A stretch of DNA of 64,000 bases, taken from positions 3,734,118 through 3,798,117 of the forward strand of contig NC_133221.1 in assembly GCF_040436345.1 (NCBI RefSeq), given 5' to 3'. Position numbers and translations under genes: made by a program. Under the pieces are notes generated by a model that was given only the letters and a program-made list of their open reading frames with translations, was not told where the DNA came from and did not search any database. This document shows positions 39,039 to 50,552 of this stretch, in pieces (the stretch's first letter is position 1; each line of letters opens with the position of its first letter). This DNA is from Pagrus major (Eukaryota; Chordata; Actinopteri; Spariformes; Sparidae).

Positions 39039-40789
39039 CCAGCGCTGGTAACTGTATGTGTTCGTGCCTCTATGGAAGTTAAGTAATGACGAAAGTGCAG
39101 AACACAAAACAACTTCAAACCTTAATCAGCCTGTGACTCCAGTCCTGAGAGTACAGAGACAGATTTATAGACGCAGTGTGAGTTTTGAAACCCTGATCTT
39201 TCTGTCCAATCATGAATGACCGAACTAGAAACAGTGAGATGATTAATGGATTGACTGAGATTGAGTCTGTTGGGGTGGGTAAAAAGATCCATTCACATAA
39301 GAATCTAGATTTTTATCTCCTATGACTCACAATCAATTCACAAATCTAAAATCAGATTTTTCTAAATGTTAGTTAATAGCGTGGTATTGACTGAATGAAA
39401 AAGGTAGAACTGAACTGCGAGGTGAGTGCGCCAGTCGGACAATTTACAGCGCGCACACACAAGAGTTATCTTGAAGTTCATTTTCAAAAATGGCAGCGGT
39501 TGCAAGCATTTCTGTTGTGTAAAGACTGAGTAATTAACTCTGCAAGATGAGCGTGAAGTAGACCAACGTTAACAGAGCAGAGCAGCGATCCAAAATAACA
39601 AACGAGACCGGCTGACCAACACACACCAAGCAACTCAGTTATAATTGGCGGTGGAGAAAATAACACTGTGCTCGGTCAGTTTTATTGGTGAGTTGTTTGG
39701 CACACAGTATACTGGAGCAAAAGACTGAAAGAAATGCCCCCTTTTCCTAGTCGCTCAACAGAAAATGAGTTCCTAATCGAGAATTGTTTCGAGTCGAAAA
39801 CCGATCCTGAATCCAATCAGACACCCAAGAATCAGAATCAAGTCGATTTGTGAAATTGCCAACGATCCACACACATATTTCCTAGTTGGTGCTTTTCAAT
39901 TGTGACGTTGATCTCAGCACACTTACACAAAAAAGCACAGAAAAAACAAGTATTTTGAGGACATCTTGGAAATTAAAATGGGATTTTTAAAAAAATAAAA
40001 AATTTTAGCTTTGCTCATCGAAGCTAATAACATGTGGACACAAGCTCTGTAGAGAAAACAGCAACAGTGCAGCAGCTTCACTCCTCTGTCCATGTCTAAA
40101 CAGGATGCATTCAGCCAGTCATGCTGTGTAGGTCACCTCCTTTTTTGGAGGATACTGGTGTTTTGTGAATTATCTAGTGTCTGCATTTCTACTTAAACAC
40201 CAATACTCAGAGTTTTTCTTGATTAATAAGGCACATTTCTTGGAACGAATCTCCATTTCCCAGAACTCTAAACACAAATGGATAACTGCTCACTCATCGT
40301 ACCAAACTGAACTCGCCATGTGATCTTACATCAAAACTAAACTTTGCCTCAAACACAAAGTGAAGGTCAAAAATCTGAATCATGTGTGAAAAATGAATAG
40401 TGTTTATAGTTTATGTGTCTGTCTTAGTCCATAGATGGTGTTAATGGTTTGGGATCTTAAGTTAAATGGTTACAGTGTGTAAGCAATCGAGAAAAGAAGC
40501 TGTTATTTTTTGGACATGTTTGATGGTAGTTAAAGATGCAGTTTGTCCTTCGACGTGTTGTCGTCTCTCTTCACTAAACCAAACTAAATGTCCCCTCCAG
40601 GTGAGTCTGGACGCCCGGGTTCGAGAGGTGATCAACAGGAAGATGCAGGACCCGACGCCTCACTCGTTCGAAGACGCCCAGCTACAGATCTACACGCTGA
40701 TGCACAGGGACTCCTACCCAAGATTCCTCTCCTCCAACATCTACAAGTCGCTGGTTCACGGCGGCTCGCGTACCTCCTCCGAGTCCTAG
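35166..40789 (+). CDS. rgs19: Regulator of G-protein signalling 19 (RZ/A subfamily), four coding exons
   Basis: RGS proteins speed GTP hydrolysis on Gi/Gq-class alpha subunits; the RZ/A group is anchored at membranes by a palmitoylated cysteine string. Joining 35166-35296, 36515-36601, 37126-37360 and 40601-40789 gives 213 residues with no internal stop and GT-AG introns in matching phase; human RGS19 is 217. Residues about 32-44 form the cysteine string CCFCWCCCCSCSW. A basic stretch (NEEERRRRSRRKR) and a Cys-Glu-Ala-Cys pair follow, then the RGS box from about residue 84 with the motifs SFDKLM, EYSEENMLFWLACEDLKKE, YEDYISILSPKE, DAQLQIYTLMHRDSYPRFL and a C-terminal SSES. The Trp after the string and the CExC motif resemble RGS19 rather than RGS17 or RGS20, as does the neighbouring convergent tcea2. 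The ATG at 35166 has G at -3 and G at +4. The frame stays open upstream to the splice acceptor, so a longer N-terminus is possible. Confidence 0.93.
35306..35338 (+). repeat. (CA)n array next to the rgs19 exon 2 donor
   Basis: Starts within about 12 bases of the 5' splice site. Confidence 0.95.
36011..36268 (+). repeat. Two (CA)n arrays in rgs19 intron 2
   Basis: 36011-36055 and 36204-36268, uninterrupted. Confidence 0.95.
36515..36601 (+). CDS. rgs19: rgs19 exon 3: basic linker
   Basis: An 87-base exon between TTCAG and GTGAGT. It completes the Trp codon and encodes an acidic-then-arginine-rich linker ending N-C-E-A plus two bases of a Cys codon. Human RGS19 has a comparable N-Q-E-R-R-R segment and a Cys-Glu-Val-Cys motif here. 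A (CA)32 array begins 17 bases after the donor. Confidence 0.88.
36619..36682 (+). repeat. (CA)32 array next to the rgs19 exon 3 donor
   Basis: Begins 17 bases after GTGAGT. Confidence 0.95.
37126..37360 (+). CDS. rgs19: rgs19 exon 4: first two thirds of the RGS box
   Basis: A 235-base exon after CCTCAG, ending SPKE before GTAGGA. It supplies the RGS-box helices with FREFLRTEYSEENMLFWLAC and IYEDYISILSPKE, nearly invariant in this subfamily. The donor follows the SPKE codons, as in RGS17/19/20. Confidence 0.95.
37880..38160 (+). repeat. Ancient interspersed element
   Basis: GTTGGTCAGTCAAAACAAGACATTTT and, after a gap, CTGCAGATTAATCTATAATG and AGTTACTAGTCGCAGCCCT match a widespread fish element. 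Related diverged copies appear at about 43090-43290 and 63750-63950 in the same sense and at 26080-26170 reversed. Confidence 0.55.
38343..38407 (+). repeat. (CA)n microsatellite
   Basis: 65 uninterrupted bases in rgs19 intron 4. Confidence 0.95.
38959..39036 (+). repeat. (TG)39 microsatellite
   Basis: The longest uninterrupted dinucleotide run in the window. It is inverted relative to the (CA)n at 38343. Confidence 0.95.
39270..39870. mobile_element. Probable non-autonomous hAT-like element in rgs19 intron 4
   Basis: Left segment AAGAATCTAGATTTTTATCTCC with CTCACAATCAATTCACAAAT and right segment AAGAATCAGAATCAAGTCGA are typical of fish non-autonomous elements inserted as AATC/GATT-rich blocks. 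No coding region. Confidence 0.35.
40601..40789 (+). CDS. rgs19: rgs19 exon 5: end of the RGS box and stop
   Basis: Follows TCCCCTCCAG and encodes 62 residues from VSLDARVREVINRKMQD to SSES, then TAG at 40787. VSLD-R is the universal continuation of SPKE in RZ/A RGS proteins. DAQLQIYTLMHRDSYPRFL is the last conserved helix pair of the RGS box. Confidence 0.95.
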   Translation: MSLDARVREVINRKMQDPTPHSFEDAQLQIYTLMHRDSYPRFLSSNIYKSLVHGGSRTSSES

Positions 40790-42700
40790 TCCCACACCGC
40801 CCCCACCTCCTCTTCTGATCCTGCACTCACAGGATTGACGCCAGACCATTTCATCGCTTCCCTCACACTCCTCCTCCTCCTCCCAGGACAGAACTTAAAA
40901 AGAAATTATCAGACTCTTCCTCCTGAATCCCAAATCTCTCCGATTACTGCCAAGACTTTCTTCTCTCTCTTTTTTTCCCCTCCATATCCTAAACCTTTGG
41001 TTCTGCTGCCAACACCTCCTCTCTTCTCGTTTCCTCTTCTTGTTGCTGCTCTCCAGTTGAATCTCCTCTGCTTTATTCCCACTAGTGTCTCTTTGTTCTC
41101 ATTAAATCTTCCTTTCCTTTCCTCTCTTCTCTTTTTCACTTGTAAAATTCTTGCAAGTTTCTTGCAGTTAGCAACAACACGCATCAGGATAGGAGTATTT
41201 GTCCGACAGTTGTCTGTTGATTCAATCAAGAAACAGAATTACCTTTTTTTTTAATCCATAAATCCATTTTAAAATGTTATTTTGTGAGCCTCTGAAACAG
41301 TAGTGAGACGATCAGAGGGCGTAAAACTTAAAGATAAGTAATGAAGATAGCGGAGAACGTCCACGAGCCAATAACTGACTTCATGAATAGAGTGTGACTG
41401 ATGATGGATTCTTAGGCCATGATCTTTCTCACAGTCTCCCTCAGGAATTTGAACGGCGTCCGGGAGGATGTGATTCAAAGGTCCAGAAAAATCTGAGTGA
41501 ATGCACCTCGAGCGAGATCAAACATTATCAGATTTTTGTCACTGATATCGCTAAATAACATGAACACATATTTTTGATTAGGGTCTCTTCAGGTTTGTTT
41601 ATGAATGAATTGTGACCAAGAAATGAAGATTGATACTAAAATTCTTTTTATGATTATTGTGACTTAGACGCTGAAACACTAAATTAGCAGTGGACTCATG
41701 CTGACCCAGTTTTCGAGAATGAACTGTCTCGCATAAGTTTGACCAGCGTCCCTTAAATTTGGCTAACACCAAGTGAGACATTTTACAGTTGAAAAATGAT
41801 CATGTGCTTTTGTAATTTTCTATTTTTCTACCATGCAGGTGCGTCAGTTTGATTTTTCATTCGACCAACATGTCGTGTTTTTTCTCTTCTTTCATTTCTC
41901 TTTTCTTCTGTCCTTTTATTCAGTCTTCTGTCTCTTCTCCTCCCTCATCTCTGCTCTTTTTTCGCCTCAACATCGGAGAAGGAAGCGATCTGGACGTCGA
42001 AGTATTTCTTTGGGATTTCATATAGTGTTACGTGGAGATGCACATGATTACTTGGGAGATTTGAATGCAATGCAGTGGGAGACATACACACCTGTGCCAT
42101 GGATTCTAAGTGGATTTTTTTTTTTACCAATTATGACCATACAATCACCTTTAAGAGCCAATTAAAGGGGATGTCCCCTGACCTCCGCCCACCTCATCGC
42201 CTTGTTTTTCATCCGACTGTTTTCTACGTCTGGACTGACGGAGAGGAAAGAAGATGAACTCCGTCTGATTCCCTCTTTCTCTCTTTTTTCTTTTTCTTTC
42301 TTTCAACTGGAAAACACAGGGTGCTCCCTCCATCCCCACCGACAAACAAAAAGTGTGTTTCTTATTCCTGTTGTTTATTTATCCCCCTCTCGATTTGCTG
42401 GATCAATCATTTCACTCCTGTGATAAACAAACGGACTAATGGATGGATGTCACTTCCTTCCGACTACTGATTTACAAACAGACAAGACGTCTATTTTTTA
42501 AGAGAAAACTATACGGAACATTTTAACTATGTTGACTTTTTGTTTTGTTTTGTTTATTTGGTTTCTCCCACTCTCCCGCCTTCCTGGATTTTTTTTTTTT
42601 TGCAAGAAGAGGAAGATTTCCTCTGAGACTGTACTGATCTCCACCCAACGCAACACCACAGACGCCACAGACAGGTGCAATAAAACACTGGAGTTTGGAA
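40790..42700 (+). other. rgs19: rgs19 3' UTR, proximal portion
   Basis: Non-coding sequence after the rgs19 stop, rich in pyrimidine runs. AATAAA at 42679-42684 is the first strong poly(A) hexamer downstream of the stop. It is followed by a CA-rich stretch rather than a clear GU-rich element, so use of this site is uncertain. Confidence 0.45.
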
Positions 42701-44389
42701 AAACAACACACACACAAACGCACACACATTTACAACATTTGTGTTACTATACTTCACGGGCTCTGTCTCTCCTCCTCGTCCAAACTATAAACCCTCAGTG
42801 GGACGTGACACGGTCGACCAAAACAGAAGTAATCTACACCTCAGGTTCAGTGTGGAGTATTTCTGAATGTTATCCGTCTTGTGAAACATTTCTCATTTTC
42901 TCACTCAAGTATTCAAAGGCCCGATAAACCTCTCTGATACATAATCATAAAAAATGTACGCACCCAACGAAGGTTAGTAGCCTCCACAGATTGTTTTCTA
43001 AAATACAGAAATTGCTCATTCATATGAAGAACGTTACACCATTTATGAACCTGTTGATGTACAGTATTTATGTAACATGTTTTCTTCTTTTAATCGTAAT
43101 TAATTTAGTGTTGAAACAATTATTCGATTCATTATTTGGTTGATTGACAGCTTCTCAAACGTGGACGTTTTCTGCTTTATGGCGATTTATATCACTTTCA
43201 ATTGAATTTCTTTGCATTTCAAGACTAAACAATCCAAAAATAACTTGCAGGTTAAATCAATAGTCAAAATGAATTTTAGTTGCAGCTAAATCATAGACCA
43301 AGTGTAACTTTTGGCCTGAAACATCAGCTCTTAACTCAAAAGTTGCACGAGACAAAATCTAGAGCTCAAATTTAGGCCTCAACAATATTTAAATTAGCTC
43401 GTGATAATAATTCCCTGCACAGAGACTGGAAGGAAAACTTCTGTATGTGGATGAAGATATGACTGAAAACTTAAAATCAAACTATATGTATATAACTTTA
43501 TTTAAAGCCAGCATTCAGTGGAATAAAATGAAACTATCTCTTCCTTTTCCACCAGCAACCAGCACAGTGAAATTTATGCTGCTTTTATGTTATATGGATT
43601 TTGACATAACTGCTATTTCCAACCTCAAAAAAACTCTTCATACCATAATGAAACTATCAGGAAGGAGCAAAGAAGATAAAACGATCCTCCGTGTTCTCTA
43701 AAGATTCCCGAGTTTTAATACAAAAGTCAAAGATGTCCTCATGAGTATAGTAATACAAATAATCACACACACACACACACACACCAGGGTGGCCTACCTG
43801 GGCACTGCTGCTGCTGACCTCTGCCTCTGTGACCTCTCACCTTTGACCTCACCACTGTCTGTCGCCCACTCGGACGCCTGCTCCTGATTGGCTGCAGGAG
43901 GCCGCAGGGCTGAGTTGTGGTTGGTCGATTCAGGAAGAGGGGTGGGAGGAAATCCCAGGTGCAAAAAAATATATATAGATATATTAATGAGAAAACTAAT
44001 AAAAAAAAATACATATATAGAAGAAAAAAGATATTATGTGAGATGGGATGCTTACACCCAATGCTTCATGGGAAATGTAGTTTGAGGAAAACAAATGTTT
44101 GTAGTTGTCTGCGGAGGCAGAAACAACAGATTTTAAAAAAAGAGATGCCTCGGTCTTCACCAGACTGGTCACTCAGAATGCATTTATCTTAGTATTGTTA
44201 ATGTTATTTATTTTATATTTTGTTAAAACTGTGATTTTAATTGTACATATATAAACGGAAACCCTTGAACATCCAATGAGAAGCAGCTTCCTTTGTTCCG
44301 TGTTTGTCTCAGTGATTTCTTTTTTCTTTCGTGAGAAGTTCCTCACAACAGTATGAGTTCACTTCTCATCAGTATGAGTGTCTCTGCTC

Positions 44390-44560
44390 GCAGTCAAACT
44401 GGAAACCTGTCGCTTCGATACGGAAGCCCTGAGGGGGAAGTGAACAATTATTTTTTGCTGCCGATGTATTTTCTCAATCTGATCTAAATTATTATTATTA
44501 TGTTTATGACTTGAGAACTGGTGGAAAAAAAGGTTTTCCCAGGATTCTTTTTCCATCTGT
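44390..44560 (+). repeat. Interspersed element (GGAAGCCCTGAGGGG family), copy near rgs19
   Basis: Starts GGAAGCCCTGAGGGG, includes CTGATCTAAATT and TTTATGACTTGAGAACTGGT, then runs into A/T-rich sequence. Related plus-strand copy: 60240-60400. Minus-strand pieces: 59370-59475, 61000-61230, 61495-61690 and 62830-62920. Another edge, TTTGCACAGAGAAATTAAAA, recurs at 44975, 61135 and 61628. Confidence 0.75.
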
Positions 44561-45069
44561 AAAAAAACACGAGATTTTTTTCCCCCATTTGTGAAACTGA
44601 ATTAAAAACAAAATTTAAGAAATTTTTTTCTGCATGTGTGAAACCAAGTGGGGGGAAGTTGTAGCAGGAGGATTTTTTTCACCTGAAGTTAACGTTTCTG
44701 TTTCTGAACATAAGAAGACAAAAGCACTGTACTTTCAGCAGCTCCAACTGACAGTAACCATTATAACCATTAACTAGGATGTAATATGAACCAGGTCGTA
44801 TATCAGAATGAGGCCGTTAAATGTTACTGCTTGATCTGACAGCTGATAATACACAGTATTCCACCGTGACACTGACGGCAGATCAGCACCAATTATAACA
44901 CAACCCTCCTTAAAGAGAGACATGACAGTAATGTTACACAACCTGCTAACACACAGATGTATCTTGTGTTTAGTTTGCACAGAGAAATTAAAACTTCTGT
45001 GGAAAGACACCTGAATGCTTTGAGTCCTATTCAGAACACGAGGTAGTGCAAGACTGCACTTCAGCCACT

Positions 45070-45780
45070 GGTGGTCAAACTGAGAGAATTATTTTTTCAC
45101 TTGATTTCTCACTCATGTTTCAAGCGTGAAAAAAAAAAAAGTTTTGTCCCGCCAAAACTTTCTTTTCTGTGTGAAACAGTAATTTTTTTTCTTCTTTTTT
45201 TTGTTGAAAAAAGTTGTGTTTTTTTCACTTGGTTTCACATGAGAAAAAAAAATTTCTGAAAAATATTTAACTTTTTTCTGCTTTTTTTGTTTTTTGAAAC
45301 ATTGAAAAAAAAATTTCAGGAGAATTTTTTTTTGTCAAAAAAAAAAAAACATCGCTCCATTTCAAGTCAAAATAATTTATTTTTTTCACTTTTCACAAAA
45401 AAATTCCTGAAAAATATTTCACTTTCTTTCTCCTGCTAAAGCTGTTTTTTTTAAAACATTGAAAAAAAATTCTGATTTTTGTTTTTCCTCAAAAAAATCA
45501 CTCCATTTAAAGAAAAAAAGACTATTTTTTGCATTTTTCGTATATGAATTTTTTTTTTTCTTTCTTCTTTTTGCCAAAAGAAGAAAAAAATTCTTCTGAA
45601 AAGATGTTGTCCTGACAAAAATTTTTTTCCTGTGTGAAACCAGGAAGTTTGGGCAGGAGAAAAAGGAAATATTTTAACGAAAAAATCTTGAAACTATGAA
45701 TGAGTTTGGAGATTTTTTTTTTCTCCTGCCAAAACTTTAAAAAAAAACCACACACCTGTGTTTCTTTGTTTTTTACGCAA
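45070..45780. repeat. A/T-rich degenerate repeat
   Basis: Repeated alternation of long A and T runs with TTTCACTTGGTTTCACATG, GAAAAATATTT and TCTCCTG fragments. The same vocabulary appears at 60400-61000, 61250-61450 and 62520-62830. No coding potential. Confidence 0.7.
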
Positions 45781-46391
45781 CACAGGATCTGGAATCTGAA
45801 ACAGCAACCTCACTGCAGTGACACAAACGTGATCCCTCACTGGCTTCCCACCCATTCAGACCAAGCATGATTTTCTCCTGCATCCCAAAACTACAGATCA
45901 CATTTTCAAATTTTAACTTAATTTTTGTAAACTTTTTGGTTATGCCCCTTTTAAAAAACAATAATAAAAAAGTATTGTGACCCCTATAGGTCTGTTTCAG
46001 GATTGCAGGGGGTGATCAATAAATATGTACAGGAGATTGATTTTTTTTCTTCACACATGCTAATTATGCAAACTGTTAATGTCACGGACAGATCAAGAAG
46101 ATCATTCGATGTGTGTCTGGTTCCTTCCTTCAAGACGCAGCGTGACAACAGTAAGACGAGCCCGGTGCTGAGCCCGGTGCTGAGCCCGGTGCTGAGCCCA
46201 CACCTCGTCCACACCGGCTGCCTTAACGAGGTGCAAATAGAAAAAAAGGTTGAGTTCAGTTGAAAAGCCACTTTTCTAATATGAGGCTGCAGTTTGAGTC
46301 GACGGTTTGAGCTGAAAGTGAACATGAACTGAGCTCAAGACACAAACCGTCAGTGTTGACACACACAACACTCAGTTCCTAAAGGAAACCA

Positions 46392-46422
<31 letters not shown>

Positions 46423-47166
46423 TCTGGTCTTTTTCCACACTTCACTGTAACCTGATATCTTTGTGTTTAGGATGACTTCTCTATGTCACACACACACCTA
46501 CATATTTAGGCTGCAGTACAGACACACACAGTCTCGTACCACCATACCATCACACAAACACACCGTTCTTTATCTGTACATCCACGTTTCCTCTCTGGTT
46601 TTCTGTTTATTAACACTGATTATCTTCACATTTCTCATCTTAATAATACAACACAATACAAGAGGTGTTGAGTTCTGACCCTAAGTTTCAGTTTGGACAC
46701 CTGCTGGACACTAAATATGGTAAACCATAAATAAATATATGGATATGTTGATAAGGTCAGTTTGTAATGTGTTTGCTGGTTCACTCAGTAACCGCTCCTC
46801 TCTCCGATCCAGCCGCTCTGCGTTCTGTCTCAAGACTTCAGTCTGTTTTCCATCCAGAGAAGAAGACACCTAACAGAACCTGGTGTCATGCAGGCCCGTC
46901 CAGCGTTTCCCTCCACCTCCCTCCCTCCCTCCCTCCCTCTCCTCTCCCATGCTCATGTATGGAAAGAGCTCAGCGGTGTTTCCACAACAAACACAACAGG
47001 AGCTTTCTCCGCTCCGCTTTCTCACCACTTCTCATCGCCTCCGTCAACACCCGCGTCGTCTGGAAAAAACAAAGACGACGACTCTGGTTTATGCTCCAGT
47101 CATTGTGATTTATTTTAGTTTTTATTTTTACTTGTAAATCTGGTCAAGTCAAATGTACTCAGGGTG

Positions 47167-47172
47167 AATAAA
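47167..47172 (+). terminator. Candidate distal poly(A) signal, plus strand
   Basis: AATAAA is followed about 20 bases later by a strong G/T-rich run (GTGTGGGGGTGGGG near 47195-47230), the classic cleavage arrangement. It could end a roughly 6.4-kb rgs19 3' UTR or a separate transcript; transcript data would be needed to tell. Confidence 0.4.
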
Positions 47173-47800
47173 GTTGACAAAGGCCTCTGATGTCATGTGT
47201 GGGGGTGGGGGGGGGTGGGGGGGGGGTTCATCAACAGTGATCGTGTTAATGTTTTCTGTAATAGTTTGATTTTATCTATCTTGAAAACTGCCAGTTACCT
47301 TATTCAATTTAAGGTGATAATAAAATGTTATTCTTTTAACAATTGTCTATTAAGAAAGTTGGTTTAAATTTTAATGTTGAATTCATGTAAATATCTGTAA
47401 ATGTTGGGATGTTATGTCGACAAGTAGGTCAGATACACTGCTGACTTCTGTAACTCAAAATTCTGACTTTTTTCTCTTAACTTTTTCTTAAAATTCTGAC
47501 TTTGTTTCAAACTTTTTCTCAAAATTCTGACTTTTTTCTCTTAACTTTTTCTTAAAATTCTGACTTTGTTTCAAACTTTTTCTCAAAATTTGGACTTTTA
47601 TTTTTTTTAAAATCTGACTTTTTTCCCCAAAATTTTTCAAACTTCGCTCTTAAAATTCTGACTTTTTTCGCCATTTTTTTCTTAAAATTCAGACTTTTTT
47701 CCCTTAACTTTTTCTCAAAATTTTGATGTTGTGTGATGTCACAAAGTCAAGGCATTAAAGGAGGGACTGCTGACGATGCGTTTCAGGAGCGGTGTTTTGT

Positions 47801-47873
47801 GTGGGAGAGAGGAGCTTCTGTTGGTGCCGACTTTTTCTCAAAGTCGGCACCAACAGAAGCTCATCTCTCCCAC
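47801..47873. repeat. Near-perfect hairpin, unit 1
   Basis: 34-base arms at 47801-47834 and 47840-47873 around a five-base loop TTCTC, with a single arm mismatch. The arm contains GCTTCTGTTGGTGCCGAC. Confidence 0.9.
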
Positions 47874-49278
47874 GCTCTCCCTCGCCCTTTTTCTTTCTAA
47901 AGTTTTTCTAAAAATTTCGACTTTTGTTTCACACTTTTGCTCAAAATTCTACCCACCCCAAGTTTCTCCTCAAAATTCTGACTTTTTTCCTCAACTTTTC
48001 TCTTAAAATTCTGACTTTTTTCCCTTAACTTTTTCTTAAAATTTTGACTTTTGTTTCTAACTTTTCTCAAAATTTTGACTTTTGTTTCAAACTTTTTCTC
48101 AACATTCTGACTTTTTTTTCACCAATTTTTCTTAAAATTATGACTTTTTTCCTTTAACTTTTTCTCAAAATGTTGACTTTTATTTTTTTAAAAATCTGAT
48201 TTTTTTCCCAAAAAGTTTTCAAACTTCTCAAATTCTGACTTTTTTCCTCAACTTTTCTCAAAATTTTGACTTTTGTTTCTAACTTTTTCTCAAAGTCGGC
48301 ACCAACAGAAGCTCGTCTCTCCCACGCTCTCCCTTGCCCTTTTTCTTTCTAAAGTTTTTCTAAAAATTTCGACTTTTGTTTCACACTTTTGCTCAAAATT
48401 CTACCCACCCCAAGTTTCTCCTCAAAATTCTGACTTTTGTTTAAAAAAAAAAAAAAATCACTTTTTCCCCCAAATGTTTTCAAACTTTTATCTTAAAGTT
48501 CAGACTTTTTTCCCTTAACTTTTTCTCAAAATTTTGACGTAGTGTGATGTCACAAAGTCGAGGCATTAAAGGAGGGACTGCTGACGAGGTGTTTCAGGAG
48601 CGGTGTTTTGTGTGGGAGAGACGAGCTTCTGTTGGTGCCAACTGAGTTTTTTAACTTTCAAGATATTTTACATGGACAAAAACCTCTAAAACGCTGAATT
48701 AAAGGTCTCCTTGAAACTAAATTTTACATTTGACAAAACTGTTGATGCTCTCACACAGAAAACTCGCCGGTTGTTTTCTCACTTGTTTCTCTCGTTATTT
48801 TTCTGTTGAAATTTACAGAAATACCAACAGATCTCAAATAAACTCATTTTATCAGTAGCATACCATGTTTCATTAAAATCTATGAAAATCCAGGAAGACA
48901 AATAAAAAAGAAACCACGCTGATGTCATCTTGATCCAAGAGCAACTTTAATATAAATGTTAAGGGCAAAATATGTGGCAGCACAACATGGCAAAGAAAGG
49001 CACATCCACTGTTTCCACAAAAGGCTCAAATGTGATTTCAGTCCGGCTTCAAGCTTCATCTATCGTAAGAAATTAACTCTAAGTGCTCCATGCAAAACAA
49101 ATTAAACCAATAGACAACATGAACTGGCATTTTTTTCTTTCTCTAAATATATTACAGCTTTTTAGTTTTTAATATATAAAAATGAAATTATACAAAATAA
49201 AGAAAATTCATTTTTTTAAATTCACAATCAATTCATTTTTAGCTTCATGATAGAATAATATACACACATACGTCCTCT

Positions 49279-49287
49279 TCAACAGAA
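49279..49287 (-). CDS. tcea2: tcea2 terminal block 1, exon c (duplicate Phe-Cys-stop)
   Basis: TTC TGT TGA after CTTCCAG, with a 3' UTR running to ATTAAA at 48951-48946. Same arrangement as in blocks 2 and 3. Confidence 0.8.
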   Translation of the reverse strand, partial: FC

Positions 49288-50176
49288 CTGGAAGAAAAGA
49301 CAAAGAAAGAAGATTACAAGAATTTCAGAATGATATAGTAACATCAGTGTCATCATATTTAGTGTATTTGGAGAATCTATCTCCAGTGTTTATTTGCACA
49401 TTTGTTCCTGAGGTTAAACAGGTCGTATAACTCAGTGTCGCTTCATTAAACCCATTTGTTTCTGTTTAAAATGTCACGTCCTCACACCAGGTCTCAGATT
49501 CTACAAAAAACAACAACACACACTTCCCACAAACCATCAGCTCGTCAAATTAGTCGCTTCACCTTGACCTAGAGCCGCGGGCTAAATAAGGGAGGGACCG
49601 GAAAAACTACTACGAGGAAAGAGGGGGAGGAGGAGTAAACATGGAGAGGGAAGGAAAAAAGTGATGAGATGGAGGGAGGAGGGTGAAAAGGACAGCGGGA
49701 AGGTAAGAGGTGTAAACGAGAGAGAGGAGGGAGGAAAACTGAGGAAAGTGAAAAAGAAAGACAAGAAAAAAGGTGAAGGAAGGAGAAATGAAGAAGACTA
49801 AGAAGTCAGATACAATTTAAAAAGATGTAGAGAAACAGTGGGAGGAGACAGTGAGGAGAGCATGAACAGGTAGAAGGAAGCAGCGCTGACTGAAGGTGAG
49901 TGGAGAGGAAGAGGAGCAGAGTTCAGTCTCTGCTGCCATCTTGTGGTGACAATCTGGTACTGACATTCAGGTCACTGTATTGTAATTTAGTTATTTAACT
50001 CAACCTGCCTCATGTAAATAATTCAATTAATAAAAAATCTGACAATCCCTGACTTGTGTTTTTCTTCTGGGATGCACATCATGCAGGATTTGTGGGTTGC
50101 TGTTTGTAATCACATCGTTTGTCGAGTCTCTTACCTGACAAAAAAGCAAAAGTGTGTTTAAATCAGTAACTCTTCA

Positions 50177-50311
<135 letters not shown>

Positions 50312-50360
50312 TCATCACAACTGTGTCCATAAAGTTGTGTGTGTGTGTGTGTGTGTGTAC

Positions 50361-50507
50361 CTGTGTGTATGAGCAGCTCTTCCCGTGACACTTGTTGCAG
50401 ATGAACATGTCCGTCTCAGTTCCTCCGACCTTTGACAGCTGATGCTCTCTGATGGACTCTTTAGTCAGATTCTCTCTGATCTGCTTCAGCTCCGCACTCG
50501 CCATCTC
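50361..50507 (-). CDS. tcea2: tcea2 terminal block 1, exon a (duplicate)
   Basis: Third copy of the 147-base exon, same 49 residues. The acceptor reads GCGTGCAG and the donor GTACAC; both are usable. This is the copy farthest from the rest of tcea2. Confidence 0.87.
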
Positions 50508-50519
50508 CTGCACGCAAAC

Positions 50520-50552
<33 letters not shown>

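Larger units (their letters stand above)
42700..47166. other. Possible distal rgs19 3' UTR / intergenic
   Basis: No coding exon recognised. Holds interspersed elements, A/T repeats and a threefold GAGCCCGGTGCT repeat at 46158-46199. A Pumilio-type TGTACATA lies at 44244. Confidence 0.4.

Noticed and set aside
46767-47137. Overlapping plus-strand frames near 46.8-47.1 kb
   Set aside because: Low-complexity Pro/Ser translations just before a poly(A) signal; more likely 3' UTR than coding.
49582-49764. Minus-strand 60-residue frame repeated in all three units
   Set aside because: Lies in the intron between tcea2 exons b and c and is a purine-rich low-complexity translation. Duplication explains its preservation.
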